DNA of 64,000 nt from a bacterium (lineage in GTDB: Bacteria > Zhuqueibacterota > Zhuqueibacteria > Residuimicrobiales > Oceaniaggregativiventaceae): the NCBI GenBank assembly GCA_029565675.1, contig JAKQNP010000051.1, positions 124,001 to 188,000 of the forward strand, written 5' to 3'. Position 1 is the stretch's first letter; the number at the start of each line of letters is the position of its first letter. The notes beneath the pieces were generated by a model. That model was given only the letters and a program-made list of their open reading frames with translations, was not told the DNA's origin and ran no database searches. The position numbers and the translations under genes were made by a program. This document shows positions 9,665 to 18,666 of the stretch, piece by piece.

Positions 9665-10327
9665 CTACCAGGCGAATCGGTATTGGACCCCCACCATCCA
9701 ACGAATCTCGAACACCGGCTGGTGCAGAACCTCATTGATATCGGTAAATTCGACTCCAGGTCTGGCATTGAGGCTGGTGTTGTCTGGACGGTAAACCGAG
9801 TCGCCGGCAACCACTTCATCGAGAAAAAAATAATCGAATCCATGTGATACCACCAGATGGGTGTATCGCGACAGCCTGAAAAATGCTTCCAATCCGATTC
9901 CCACTCCCCAGTGGGTGCTGTGCAAATCGATCGCATCGGCCTCGATGGGATAGTCGAATTGCGCGTTAAAAAACGCCAGGCGAGGTCCGGCAAATAACCG
10001 CAGCGGGGCCAACTCGAACCAATGAATCTGGCGGGTAAAATCGAGACGCAAGTCGACCACATCCGCAGATTTGCGGGATCCGGTGGCAGGACCGGCTGGC
10101 ATGAACAGATTGTGGATTTTTTCAGCTCGCCCGGGATTAACGGCGGTGTAGCCGACGCCCAAACGCAGGCTCGGCCAAAACGGCAACGCTGTCGTGAACA
10201 GCATTCCTGGTCCGTCGTTGTAGCCGACGGCGATTGTGCCGGACAGCGGTTGCGTCAAACCCATCGTCGTCCACACCAGGCCGATCACCATTAGGTAAGC
10301 GCGAATTTCGCTTTTGGTGTTTTTCAT
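9665..10327 (-). CDS. Predicted outer-membrane beta-barrel protein, function unknown
   Basis: 220 aa. The N terminus has a basic start (MKNTKSEIR) and a hydrophobic segment to about residue 27, consistent with a signal peptide. The rest alternates polar and hydrophobic residues with many aromatic positions, for example LRLGVGYTAVN, VVDLRLDFTRQIHWFEL and FEIRWMVGVQYRFAW, and ends in an aromatic residue as outer-membrane barrels do. ATG at 10327 has AGGAGG eight bases upstream; an earlier in-frame start has none. No family is recognised. The gene stands alone between two terminators, so it is probably its own transcript. Confidence 0.6.
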   Translation of the reverse strand: MKNTKSEIRAYLMVIGLVWTTMGLTQPLSGTIAVGYNDGPGMLFTTALPFWPSLRLGVGYTAVNPGRAEKIHNLFMPAGPATGSRKSADVVDLRLDFTRQIHWFELAPLRLFAGPRLAFFNAQFDYPIEADAIDLHSTHWGVGIGLEAFFRLSRYTHLVVSHGFDYFFLDEVVAGDSVYRPDNTSLNARPGVEFTDINEVLHQPVFEIRWMVGVQYRFAW

Positions 10328-10694
10328 GGCCTTTTCCTCCTGTTTTGACGCTCTAACCGTATTCATGCAAAATCAATACCATGGTTTTTCAGTTTGCCAA
10401 AGGGGAGGACGATTATCCAGTGTGGTTGGCCGTTAATGGCGGGAAGAGGTTGACAAGATTAAGCGCCTGCGCGGCCGGGAAATGACAGGCCAGCTGTTCA
10501 CTGCTGCCATTTTGCGGCAAAGGCATAGTGGCTCATTTGTCGAGTGCAAACCAGGCGACAGCAGTTTCGCGTTTTAATCTCTGCGGGCGGATTGGTTGAG
10601 TTGGACTGGAGGAAATCATGAACCCGCGCCGGGGCACAATTGAACGTCCGCAAGGCGCCGGTCGTCAGGTTGTCTGGCTTCAGATCGATGCAGG
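10328..10694. other. Intergenic region without a supported gene
   Basis: No convincing coding frame. On the minus strand, TTGGCA and TATTGA about 16 bases apart lie roughly 75 bases before the beta-barrel gene and could be its promoter. On the plus strand GGAGGAAATCATG at 10609-10620 looks like a start signal, but the frame behind it crosses the terminator at 10695-10727 and continues antisense to the winged-helix gene. Confidence 0.4.
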
Positions 10695-10727
10695 AAAAGG
10701 GGACAACCGTGATGCTGTCCCCTTTTT
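10695..10727 (-). terminator. Intrinsic terminator after the winged-helix gene
   Basis: An eleven-pair stem (AAAAGGGGACA / TGTCCCCTTTT) with a ten-base loop, flanked by A and T runs on both sides. It lies 16 bases after the stop of the minus-strand gene at 10743 and could stop transcription from either side. Confidence 0.7.
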
Positions 10728-10742
10728 CATGGCTTTGCTTTT

Positions 10743-10940
10743 TCAGAACAAGCTGATATTGATTTTTCGCCCCGATCGATCGATTTTAACCTTGTTTTCA
10801 CGGGCGAGCCAGCCGATTGCGGCGGTGATGAGGAAATCGTCAGCATCGATCTCTTTCTTGATTTGGGTCAGACTCGATTCCCCCACTTGATTCAGAAAAT
10901 GCCATATTTGGCCTGCGGTTTCGCCGATTTTGACAATCAT
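10743..10940 (-). CDS. Small winged helix-turn-helix protein (DUF2582-like)
   Basis: 65 aa. The pattern IGETAGQIWHFLNQVG...SLTQIKKEIDADDFLITAAIGWLARENKVKI resembles the short winged-helix proteins of the DUF2582 group: helix, helix, recognition helix, then a beta wing. It is nearly all domain, with no partner domain, so a regulatory or DNA-binding role is inferred from fold only. ATG at 10940 is chosen because GAGGAG lies six to seven bases upstream; an in-frame start ten codons earlier is less good. It ends directly at a strong terminator and appears monocistronic. Confidence 0.72.
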   Translation of the reverse strand: MIVKIGETAGQIWHFLNQVGESSLTQIKKEIDADDFLITAAIGWLARENKVKIDRSGRKINISLF

Positions 10941-11053
10941 AGGTAGCTCCTCTCTTGATTTTGTTGTCAAGGTCAGTGTGCCGACTTGATTTCTCTGCGA
11001 AAGGCCCGGTCGAGTTCATCAAGAAACAAAAATGTCAGCTCGTGGCTGCATTT

Positions 11054-11659
11054 TCAGGTTGTGCTCTGTGCAGTGGGTGGCTTGGGTGTTGTGCGCTTGC
11101 GCTGAGTCGTCGATCGGCGGCGCTTGGGTGTCGGCTTCTTTGTCTTGTCATCCGGTTTAGATTCGCGGGATGTCGGTGCGGGTTTGCCCTGCACCGCTTG
11201 TTCTTTTTTATCGCTGTGCAGAAAAGCGGCCGATGTTTGCTCAGCAACGGGCGGTTTTGGGGCTATTTTTGTGCTTTTGCCTGCACGATTGCGGATGACC
11301 AGTGCCAGACCGAACAGCGTGAGGCCAACACCGATGAGCAAGGAAACAATGCCAAAGGTGCGCATTTTGTGCACCGAATCCGCCGCCTGAGCCAGAGAAT
11401 CGGCCTTGTTGGCGATTTCCGCCTCTCGTATTTGCAGCTCTGCAAATCGCTGCTCGAGAGCCAGTTCTCGTTGTTGCAGCAAACCGGCCAGACTGTCCAG
11501 CTCGCCTTGCCAGGTCTGCAACTGCACGATTTGCGAATCTGTGATCGCTTGCAGGGTTTGTTGTGCAGCGGATTGCGCGTCATCTTTCGCTCGTTGACAA
11601 GCGAAGATGGCGATGATCAAAACGAGAGCTGCCGAAAGAACGATGCCGAGTTTTTTCAT
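11054..11659 (-). CDS. Membrane-anchored coiled-coil protein with basic C-terminal tail, unknown
   Basis: 201 aa with four visible parts. Residues 1-20 form a hydrophobic N terminus ending in AIFAC, a possible but imperfect lipobox. Residues about 25-98 are rich in Gln, Glu, Ala and Leu and read as a coiled coil. Residues about 100-122 (FGIVSLLIGVGLTLFGLALVI) are a clear membrane helix. The last 75 residues are dominated by Lys, Arg, Pro and Thr. ATG at 11659 has AGGAAAAGG upstream. No family is recognised. The tail could bind nucleic acid or acidic polymer, but that rests only on charge. Confidence 0.6.
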   Translation of the reverse strand: MKKLGIVLSAALVLIIAIFACQRAKDDAQSAAQQTLQAITDSQIVQLQTWQGELDSLAGLLQQRELALEQRFAELQIREAEIANKADSLAQAADSVHKMRTFGIVSLLIGVGLTLFGLALVIRNRAGKSTKIAPKPPVAEQTSAAFLHSDKKEQAVQGKPAPTSRESKPDDKTKKPTPKRRRSTTQRKRTTPKPPTAQSTT

Positions 11660-11786
11660 ACCTTTTCCTGTTTGTTTGGATTGATCGTAATTTGACGTTA
11701 ACCTCATTCGGAGGTTTCGTCTGGTTTGTTTTTAATGCACCATTTTATATAAGGTTCCGGTAAGTTTCCGGAGTCGAATGAAAATC

Positions 11787-11820
11787 AGCGATTGTCCCGG
11801 CAACGCTGTTCACAATCGCT
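11787..11820 (-). terminator. Probable intrinsic terminator of selB
   Basis: Perfect nine-pair stem (AGCGATTGT / ACAATCGCT) starting four bases after the selB stop; on the minus strand it is followed by GATTTTCATT. The T-run is short, so efficiency is uncertain. Confidence 0.55.
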
Positions 11821-11823
11821 TCG

Positions 11824-13758
11824 CTAATTCGCTGTTTGCGGATTTCCCGGCGCAGATGGTCCATCTAATCGAATCACCCGCACTTCGCCAACTCTTTCGG
11901 TTCGACCAATCATGTCGAAATAGGTCAAAAGTGCCAGCGTATATTTACGAGTGGCGCCGAGAAGATCGCGAAATTGACTGACACTGATCTCTTCGGCGAG
12001 TTTGCTATGCTCGCGCAACAGCTGTTCGGCTTTTTGGATCGCAGGAGCGGTATAGTAAAGATCGTCTTCCAGGCGCAGAACCCGGCCAAGCCCCTGCAGC
12101 GCGCCAAGCAACCGCGCGACTTTTTCGACGGGTTGATGCACTGCCGCGGCTGTCTCTTGCAGGGTCGGCGGTGCAAATGGAGTGGTGTTCAGCACTTTTT
12201 CAATCTGTTTTGCGGTTTTCTCTTCGTCATCGGTCAGGCGGATATCGTGTTGCGGCAATTTGATGCCTGTTGGCTGGATCTGAATCTGTTTGGCCGCAGC
12301 ACAGCGGGCCAACAGGCTGTCAAATACGCGTGGATTCATCTGCGATGCAATTTTTTCTTTGATTTCCGCTTTGCTCATGTCAGGGCGCAAAGGCTCGCGG
12401 CGGTGAAAAGAATCGAGCTCTGCGACAATCCGTTCCTGCAATCGATCGCTGTTGCGTCGATGGTAGAACAGGCTTTTGTTGCCGCTGCCGAATTGGCAAA
12501 CTTGTTCGCTGCGCACCAGCGATTCCATAGCAGCCTGCAGGACGGTGGTCTGTAACCCGGTATTTTTCTGCAGTTGTTCGCCGGAGAGTTCCCGCTCATC
12601 GCTTTGCAAAAGGGCGATCTCGCAAATTTCCTGCGGGTCCTGTTTTAACAGATTTCGCAGCTGATCGATGACTTCGCTGCTCATACGCTTATGGCGCGGC
12701 GGATTCGCGTCGATGATCATGCCGCCGCCGATGGTCAACATGGGTGAATAGCGGCGGATGACAAAAGGCTCGCGGCGCAAGGCCACCGCGGGCTCTTCCA
12801 GCAGCAGCTGTGCAAATGACTGGCGGCCGGGATCAAGTTGATTGCAGTCGAGCAGTTTGACCCGGCAAAGGGTTTCCCGCGTGCCGATATGCAGTCGCAC
12901 TCGGCTGCGGTTCTTCAGCGGTTTCTGCGCGGATTTGAGCAGGGTCAGCTGGACATCGAAAAGGGTTGATGGGGTAAACATGTCGGCGGCAGCCAATGTC
13001 TTGCCGCGCTCTAGCTGTTCGCGGGGCAGATTGAGGTTGAGAGCGGCGCGTTCGCCGACGCCGACCTGGGTAACGGTTTTGCCGTGCGATTGGATACCGC
13101 GCAACCTCACCGGACATCGATCAGGCAAAAGTTCCAGCCGGTCATCGAGCCGCGCTTTGCCTGAAACCACTGAGCCGGTCACCACGGTACCGAATCCTTT
13201 GACAGTAAAAGCGCGGTCGATTGGCATCCAGAAAAGACCCCGATCCGGCCGTTGCTCGGTTTTATCGGCTACATCCAACAGGTGGCGGCGCAACGATTCG
13301 ATGCCCTCCCCGGTTGCGGCTGAAATACGAAACACCGGCGCGTCTTGTAAAAAGGTGTCGCGCACCGCACTGCGCAGCTCCTCCTCAACCAGATCGACGA
13401 ACTCGGGTTCCGCAAGGTCGATTTTATTGATCACCAGACAGCCCAGGCGCACATTGAGCAGCGAAAGAATATCGATGTGTTCGCGAGTCTGCGGCATCAT
13501 GCCATCGTCAGCTGCGACCACCAGCATGGCCATATCGATAGCGCTGACACCGGCGACCATATTCTTAATGAATCGTTCGTGTCCGGGCACATCGATAAAG
13601 GCAATGCGATCGCCGAGAAAGGCAAATCCCAGGTCGATGGTCATGCCGCGTTCTTTTTCTTCCCGCAGACGGTCCGGATCGATGCCGGTCAGCGCCCGCA
13701 CCAGGGTGGATTTGCCGTGATCGATATGTCCGGCGGTGCCGATGATCAGATGCGCCAC
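11824..13758 (-). CDS. selB: Selenocysteine-specific translation elongation factor SelB
   Basis: 644 aa. SelB carries Sec-tRNA to ribosomes at UGA codons that have a SECIS hairpin. The GTPase domain is intact: GHIDHGKST at the N terminus, DVPGHE, NKID, and the switch segment [16 protein letters not shown] typical of SelB rather than EF-Tu. Beta-barrel domains follow, then a C-terminal half made of winged-helix repeats that bind the SECIS element. ATG at 13758 begins [17 protein letters not shown], so no extension is needed. selA, selD and tRNA-Sec are not in the window, nor did I find a selenoprotein gene interrupted by TGA. Transcription probably ends at the hairpin just beyond the stop. Confidence 0.95.
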   Translation of the reverse strand: MAHLIIGTAGHIDHGKSTLVRALTGIDPDRLREEKERGMTIDLGFAFLGDRIAFIDVPGHERFIKNMVAGVSAIDMAMLVVAADDGMMPQTREHIDILSLLNVRLGCLVINKIDLAEPEFVDLVEEELRSAVRDTFLQDAPVFRISAATGEGIESLRRHLLDVADKTEQRPDRGLFWMPIDRAFTVKGFGTVVTGSVVSGKARLDDRLELLPDRCPVRLRGIQSHGKTVTQVGVGERAALNLNLPREQLERGKTLAAADMFTPSTLFDVQLTLLKSAQKPLKNRSRVRLHIGTRETLCRVKLLDCNQLDPGRQSFAQLLLEEPAVALRREPFVIRRYSPMLTIGGGMIIDANPPRHKRMSSEVIDQLRNLLKQDPQEICEIALLQSDERELSGEQLQKNTGLQTTVLQAAMESLVRSEQVCQFGSGNKSLFYHRRNSDRLQERIVAELDSFHRREPLRPDMSKAEIKEKIASQMNPRVFDSLLARCAAAKQIQIQPTGIKLPQHDIRLTDDEEKTAKQIEKVLNTTPFAPPTLQETAAAVHQPVEKVARLLGALQGLGRVLRLEDDLYYTAPAIQKAEQLLREHSKLAEEISVSQFRDLLGATRKYTLALLTYFDMIGRTERVGEVRVIRLDGPSAPGNPQTAN

Positions 13759-14080
13759 AAGAGGTCCTGAAGGTCAAAGATGGTTGCTTTTTCCTATAAA
13801 CCTAATAAAAAAATGGTATAAACGCAAAGAAAATAATGATACCAAACAAGGAGGTTCTGCGCATCTCATGGCAGATGAGATTTTTGAGAAGCAGACGCCT
13901 GGTGGATTTTGCTCAGCAGTGGTGAATCCGGCGCCTGCATGCGATGTTTGCGCAAGTGCCGAGGTCAATTACAGGTTTTTCTGGTTTTATTGCTGATTTT
14001 TTCTTTTCTTCTCTTCAACCAACGATAGAATTCAGTTTTGCTTGAGAGACTTTAATGGCAGAGACTCAATTGGAGGAGCA
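13759..14080. other. Divergent intergenic region between selB and the POT transporter
   Basis: The region serves divergent genes, so promoters are expected on both strands, but no well-matched -35/-10 pair stands out. It contains AAGGAGG at 13848-13854 and a seven-pair hairpin at 13863-13881 followed by TTTT on the plus strand. These surround a possible small reading frame described separately. Confidence 0.4.
13868..13996 (+). CDS. Possible small cysteine-containing peptide, doubtful
   Basis: 42 aa: begins MADEIFEKQTPGG, has cysteines at about 15, 25, 28 and 42, and ends in an aromatic stretch YRFFWFYC. AAGGAGG lies 13 bases upstream, which is longer than ideal. The ATG sits inside a hairpin (ATCTCAT-GGCAG-ATGAGAT) that could hide it. 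No family is recognised. Short length and lack of comparison mean it may be chance; the alternative is that the hairpin plus T-run is a terminator or leader element. It lies 85 bases before the POT transporter. Confidence 0.25.
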   Translation: MADEIFEKQTPGGFCSAVVNPAPACDVCASAEVNYRFFWFYC

Positions 14081-15439
14081 ATGGACAAACAAGCCACCCC
14101 TGCAATGACCTGGCGGTTTCCCCGATTTTTCTGGATCGCCAACGGCGTCGAGTTGTTTGAGCGTGCGGCCTATTATGGTATGTTTATAGCATTGACGCTC
14201 TATCTGACTCGCGAAGTGGGATTCACCGACATCGAAACCGGTTGGGTTTCAGCGTTTTTCGCCGCCCTGATCTATCTGGCGCCGACATTTACCGGTGCCC
14301 TCGCCGATCGCATCGGTTTTCGCAACGCCTTGATCGCTGCTTTCACTCTTTTGACCGGCGGCTATTTTTTGCTCGGCCTTCTGCAGATCAAAGCCACCGC
14401 TATCGCAGCGCTTTTTTTGATTCTTTTGGGCGGATCTTTTGTCAAACCGGTCATCACCGGCACAGTCGCCAAAGCTTCAGACGGCGCCAACCGCGCCCGC
14501 GCTTATTCGCTCTTCTATCAGGTCGTCAATATCGGCGCTTTTTTGGGCAAAACTGTCGCCAAACCTTTGCGCACTGAACTGGGCCTCAAGTATATCAATT
14601 TCTATTCCGCGGCAATGGCGTTTGTTGCCTTGCTGTTGGTCATGCTTTTCTACCACAATATGGAAAGTGCCCAGAAACGCAGCGATTTGCGCGAAACCTG
14701 GAAGGGGTTTCTTGCTGCGCTTTCCAACGGCCGTTTTATGCTTCTGATTCTCATTACCGCCGGATTTTGGGTCATCCAGGGACAATTGTATGCGAGTATG
14801 CCAAAATACGCATTGCGCATGATCGGCGAACACGCGGCGCCGGAGTGGCTGGCCAATATCAACCCGCTGATGGTCGTCATCTTTGTGGTGCCGATTACCC
14901 ACCTGGTGCGCAAACTGCAGCCGGTCAATTCAATCGCCATAGCCCTGGCACTGATTCCCTTGTCGGCGCTGACCATCAGCGCTAGCCCTTTGCTCGAGCG
15001 ATTTTTCGGCGACGCCGTGCCGATCGGGCCGGTGGCTTTGCATCCCATCACCATCATGCTCAGCCTTGGAATTGCCCTGCAAGGTTTTGCCGAGTGTTTT
15101 CTTTCACCCCGCTATCTCGAATACGCCTCAAAACAAGCGCCCGTTGGCAAAGAAGGTTTGTACATGGGTTTTTCCCATTTGAATGTCTTTGTTGCCTGGC
15201 TTGTCGGCTTTATTGCTTCCGGCTATCTGCTCAACTCATTTTGCCCTGACCCGGCGACTTTGCCGAAGTTGGCACAAGATCAATATCGAGCGGCGCTCGC
15301 AGGACAGGTGCCGATGCCGGATGCTTATGCCCATGCGCACTATATCTGGTTTGTCTTTGCCGGAGTGGGCGTCGTGGCGTTTTTGAGCTTGCTGCTGTTT
15401 CGCTGGATAACCGGTCGCAACGATCGCCAACAAGCATGA
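14081..15439 (+). CDS. POT-family proton-dependent (oligopeptide-type) transporter
   Basis: 452 aa inner-membrane carrier of the major facilitator superfamily, with about twelve hydrophobic segments. The signature near the start, NGVELFERAAYYGMF, matches the ExxERxxYY-type motif of POT proteins that couple proton entry to di- or tripeptide uptake. Further family-like segments are LADRIGFRNALI and KASDGANRARAYSLFYQVVNIGAFLG. ATG at 14081 has GGAGGA just upstream; an in-frame TTG 39 bases earlier has no ribosome site. Substrate could be peptides or another small molecule. It is the first plus-strand gene after divergence from selB. Confidence 0.85.
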   Translation: MDKQATPAMTWRFPRFFWIANGVELFERAAYYGMFIALTLYLTREVGFTDIETGWVSAFFAALIYLAPTFTGALADRIGFRNALIAAFTLLTGGYFLLGLLQIKATAIAALFLILLGGSFVKPVITGTVAKASDGANRARAYSLFYQVVNIGAFLGKTVAKPLRTELGLKYINFYSAAMAFVALLLVMLFYHNMESAQKRSDLRETWKGFLAALSNGRFMLLILITAGFWVIQGQLYASMPKYALRMIGEHAAPEWLANINPLMVVIFVVPITHLVRKLQPVNSIAIALALIPLSALTISASPLLERFFGDAVPIGPVALHPITIMLSLGIALQGFAECFLSPRYLEYASKQAPVGKEGLYMGFSHLNVFVAWLVGFIASGYLLNSFCPDPATLPKLAQDQYRAALAGQVPMPDAYAHAHYIWFVFAGVGVVAFLSLLLFRWITGRNDRQQA

Positions 15440-15762
15440 ATGCCAAATCGATCCGACCGTGCATGCTGACGACTTTGCCATGGCTGCAAACCCGCCCTGG
15501 TATGAACAATGAACCGCAATTTTTACAGCCTGTTGCTGAAAAGAACCGGTCAGAATTTTGCATTTTTTAATGCACGATTTTTTCTTGACATGATAGAGAT
15601 TGCGATGCTCCGCAGCGACCTGATTCTGATCTGGTTCCGCAAGAAATTGTTATCATAAAGTTTGTGATAGGTGTGAACCCAATCGAACCATCTTTTCTCT
15701 TGCTTCTTTTTATGCGCTTTCCTATACTTGATCCAAACACCGCCGACCATAATGGAGTGACT
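15440..15762. other. Intergenic region between POT transporter and FAH-family gene
   Basis: No supported coding frame. Contains the weak terminator candidate at 15559-15586 and an inverted repeat (TATCA...TGATA) around 15652-15670 shortly before the FAH-family gene. A TTGACA is present near 15585, but no good -10 follows at the proper distance. Confidence 0.4.
15559..15586 (+). terminator. Weak intrinsic terminator candidate after the POT gene
   Basis: Six-pair AT-rich stem TGCATT / AATGCA with a four-T loop, followed by CGATTTTTTCTT. It is 120 bases after the POT stop. Confidence 0.35.
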
Positions 15763-16662
15763 ATGAGAGCATTTTCTTTTTTTACCGACAAGGATGAACC
15801 CCGAATCGGTATCGAAATACAAGATGGATGTTACGATTTTACCACGATATGGGAATTCTTCAAGGATTTTAAAGGCTTCCGTCATGCTCCGAGCCTCAAT
15901 TTTCTGCAGGTTATGGTGGAAATGGAGTATTTCGCCCTCGATACCTTTACAGAAGTGGTGCAAACCGTGCGCGATTTTCGGCCTTTGGAGGATGTGCGCA
16001 TCCGCAAACCTGTCCGTTTCGACGTGCCGATCAGCCGTCCGCAGAAGATCTTGTGTCTCGGCCGCAATTATCGCGCTCATGCAGAAGAGTGGGGCAGCCA
16101 GGTGCCGGATGAGCCCATTGTGTTTGCCAAATTGTCCTCCAGCTTGTTGCCGCATGAAGGGATCGTGCGGATCCCTGACGGTGTGGGAAGAGTCGACCAT
16201 GAAATCGAATTGGCAGTGGTGATCGGCAAAAAAGCCTCACGCATCGCTGCCAATGCGGCGATGGAAGCCGTAGCGGGATATACGATCGTCAACGATGTGA
16301 CCGCCCGCGATCTGCAGCTGAGCGACATGAAGAAACGCCATCCCTGGACTTTGAGCAAAGGTTTTGATACCTTTTGTCCCCTTGGACCCTATCTGGTGCC
16401 TGCAGCAGCCGTGGTTGATCCGCACAATCTGAAAATGGAGTTGCAGGTCAACAGCGAATCGCGCCAGCGCGCCAATACCCGTGATATGGTGGTCCCCATT
16501 CCGGAGATTATCGCTTTTATTTCTCGTCATATTACCCTTTTGCCGGGAGATATCATTTGTACCGGCACACCCGAAGGCACTCTGCCGATTCAGTCAGGCG
16601 ATCTGATCGAAGCGACGATCGACGGATTGGGCGTGTTGCGCAATCGTGTCGCCGCCGCTTGA
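15763..16662 (+). CDS. Fumarylacetoacetate hydrolase family protein
   Basis: 299 aa. FAH-superfamily enzymes use a divalent metal to hydrolyse, decarboxylate or isomerise beta-keto acids in aromatic or sugar-acid catabolism. Seen: CLGRNYRAHAEEWG, FAKLSSSLLPHEG, and the metal-site segment VDHEIELAVVIGKKA. Later segments are IVNDVTARDLQ, SKGFDTFCPLGPYLV and ICTGTPEGT. Length and order fit the FahA-type catalytic domain with a short N-terminal region. ATG at 15763 has GGAG five bases upstream; in-frame sequence further upstream lacks similarity. It precedes the symporter gene by 36 bases, suggesting an operon for uptake and degradation. The exact substrate is not evident. Confidence 0.88.
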   Translation: MRAFSFFTDKDEPRIGIEIQDGCYDFTTIWEFFKDFKGFRHAPSLNFLQVMVEMEYFALDTFTEVVQTVRDFRPLEDVRIRKPVRFDVPISRPQKILCLGRNYRAHAEEWGSQVPDEPIVFAKLSSSLLPHEGIVRIPDGVGRVDHEIELAVVIGKKASRIAANAAMEAVAGYTIVNDVTARDLQLSDMKKRHPWTLSKGFDTFCPLGPYLVPAAAVVDPHNLKMELQVNSESRQRANTRDMVVPIPEIIAFISRHITLLPGDIICTGTPEGTLPIQSGDLIEATIDGLGVLRNRVAAA

Positions 16663-16698
16663 CGAATTGTCTGCTGTCGGTACTTTGTGGAGGGAACC

Positions 16699-18603
16699 AT
16701 GCAGATTCATTGGCTTGATATCGCTGTGGTGGTGCTTTTTTTTATTGCCATTTTTGCCATTGCCGCCTATTACTCCAGGCGCGCGGGCAAAGACACTCAG
16801 GCCTTTTTCCTCTCTGGCCGCGATTTGCCCTGGTATGTGGCCGGTACGGCTATGGTCGCCACCACTTTTGCCGCTGATACGCCGCTGGCGGTTACCGAAC
16901 TGGTGGCACGCAACGGCGTGGCCGGCAACTGGTTGTGGTGGAATCTGGCGATAGGCGGCATGTTGACGGTTTTCTTTTTTGCTCGCTTGTGGCGGCGCGC
17001 CGGCATCATGACCGATGTCGAGTTTACTGAAATCCGTTACTCAGGCAAACCTGCTGCTGTGCTGCGCGGTTTTCGCGCCATCTATCTCGGTTTGATCATG
17101 AACGCGATCGTCATGGGCTGGGTGCACAAGGCCATGCAAAAGATCTTTCATGTTGTTTTGCCCGGGTGGGATTCTTTTATGCTGGTGGTGATCGCCGCAG
17201 TGATCGTCGCCCTCTATTCTTCTGCCTCGGGGTTACCGGGCACCGCGCGCACCGACAGTTTCCAGTTTGTGTTTGCCATGGTGGGATGTATCGTTTTGGC
17301 GATCATTGTGCTGCAATTGCCGCAGATCGGCGGTACCGTCAAGCTCAAAGCCCAGCTGGCACCGCAGCTCCTCGAATTTTTTCCGCGCATCGGCCGGATC
17401 TCGGCCGGCGGTATAACCGGTGGAGCGCTCGCTCTGTCAACGGGTGCCTTTTTTGCCCACGTAGGCTTGCAATGGTGGGCAAGCTGGTATCCAGGTGCAG
17501 ATCCGGGAGGCGGCGGTTACGTCGCCCAACGCATGATGTCCGCAAAAGACGAGAAACACAGTTTTTTTGCCACCCTTTGGTTCACCATCGCTCATTATAC
17601 TCTGCGGCCCTGGCCGTGGATTCTGGTCGCATTGTCGGCGTTGGTGATCTTGCCGCGCGCCGAATCGCCGCAAGTTCTGCAACAGGAAAATCCTGTGCTC
17701 TATGAACAGGTGGCGGCCGCCTATCAGCAACCGGGGCTGCTCAAATCGGGCGATCCGCTCTATTCAACCCCCGAGTTTGCTGCTTTTTATGAAAAATATG
17801 AAAACACCGTCGACCCCGGCGTCATGTATCCCAAGCTCATGCTCCGCTATCTGCCGGTTGGCCTGCTCGGCCTGCTGATCGCCGTTTTTCTCGCCGCGTA
17901 TATGTCGACCATCGCCTCAGGACTCAATTGGGGAACATCTTATCTGATCAACGATTTCTACAAACGCTTTATGCGGCGCGATGCAGATGAAAAACATTAT
18001 GTGCTGATTTCCCGCATCGGCGTCCTTTTGATCATGATTTTTTCCTTGTTGCTCACCCGTTATTTGCTCGGCACCATTTCCGGCGCCTGGGAATTTATCA
18101 TCAACGCCAGCGCCGGAACGGGCCTGGTCCTGATCTTGCGCTGGTTTTGGTGGCGCATCAATGCCTGGTCCGAGATTTCTGCCATGATCGCGCCTTTGGT
18201 TATCTATCCAATTGCACGCTATGGGTTCAATATGCAGTCACCGATCACTCTCTATCCCACCGTCTTGGGAACCACGGCTGTATGGCTGATTGTGACTTAC
18301 ATAACCCGACCAGTCGACCACCGGGTTTTGCTCTCTTTTTATCGCCGTATTCATGCCGGTGGTATCGGCTGGAAACCGATCGCCGCAGAATTGCCCGGTG
18401 TCAAGGGCGATTCGGGATTCGGCCGTTTATTTCTGGATTGGTTTTGTGGAGTCGTGGTGGTCTATACCGCTTTGTTCGGCATCGGCGAATTGATCTTTGC
18501 CAACTATCTCAAAGCGGCTCTCTATTTTGTGGCAGGTGGACTAGCAGCTCTGATCATCTATAGAGATTTGCAAAGCCGCGGCTGGCAAGAGCTCAGCCAG
18601 TAA
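16699..18603 (+). CDS. Sodium:solute symporter family transporter (SSF)
   Basis: 634 aa inner-membrane Na+-coupled importer. The start carries the first SSF helix (DIAVVVLFFIAIFAIAAYYS) and SGRDLPWYVAGTAMVATTFAADTPLAV, and residues near 180 read SSASGLPGTARTDSFQFV, close to the family signature. A long soluble loop lies near residues 320-370, and about thirteen or more hydrophobic segments are seen. ATG at 16699 is preceded by GGAGGGAACC. The neighbours (FAH-family enzyme, GH20 hexosaminidase, UroD-like protein) suggest uptake of a sugar or sugar acid, but solute specificity cannot be read here. Confidence 0.9.
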   Translation: MQIHWLDIAVVVLFFIAIFAIAAYYSRRAGKDTQAFFLSGRDLPWYVAGTAMVATTFAADTPLAVTELVARNGVAGNWLWWNLAIGGMLTVFFFARLWRRAGIMTDVEFTEIRYSGKPAAVLRGFRAIYLGLIMNAIVMGWVHKAMQKIFHVVLPGWDSFMLVVIAAVIVALYSSASGLPGTARTDSFQFVFAMVGCIVLAIIVLQLPQIGGTVKLKAQLAPQLLEFFPRIGRISAGGITGGALALSTGAFFAHVGLQWWASWYPGADPGGGGYVAQRMMSAKDEKHSFFATLWFTIAHYTLRPWPWILVALSALVILPRAESPQVLQQENPVLYEQVAAAYQQPGLLKSGDPLYSTPEFAAFYEKYENTVDPGVMYPKLMLRYLPVGLLGLLIAVFLAAYMSTIASGLNWGTSYLINDFYKRFMRRDADEKHYVLISRIGVLLIMIFSLLLTRYLLGTISGAWEFIINASAGTGLVLILRWFWWRINAWSEISAMIAPLVIYPIARYGFNMQSPITLYPTVLGTTAVWLIVTYITRPVDHRVLLSFYRRIHAGGIGWKPIAAELPGVKGDSGFGRLFLDWFCGVVVVYTALFGIGELIFANYLKAALYFVAGGLAALIIYRDLQSRGWQELSQ

Positions 18604-18666
18604 ACGAACCACGGCAGGGCAGAATCGTTTTTCCAACCGCTGCAACCTTTACGCAACAGGAGGCAG

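Noticed and set aside
10618..10890. Plus-strand frame with a very good ribosome site (GGAGGAAATCATG)
   Set aside because: It runs through a strong bidirectional terminator and then antisense to the winged-helix gene; the translated sequence has no protein-like pattern.
13848..13996. Possible tRNA-Sec between selB and the POT gene
   Set aside because: No T-arm sequence, no TCA anticodon loop and no cloverleaf could be folded by eye.
13994..14080. TGA at the end of the 42-aa frame, in frame with the POT gene and possibly a selenocysteine codon given selB nearby
   Set aside because: The sequence after the TGA is T-rich with no SECIS-like hairpin, the POT gene has its own ribosome site, and 28 codons without a stop is unremarkable.
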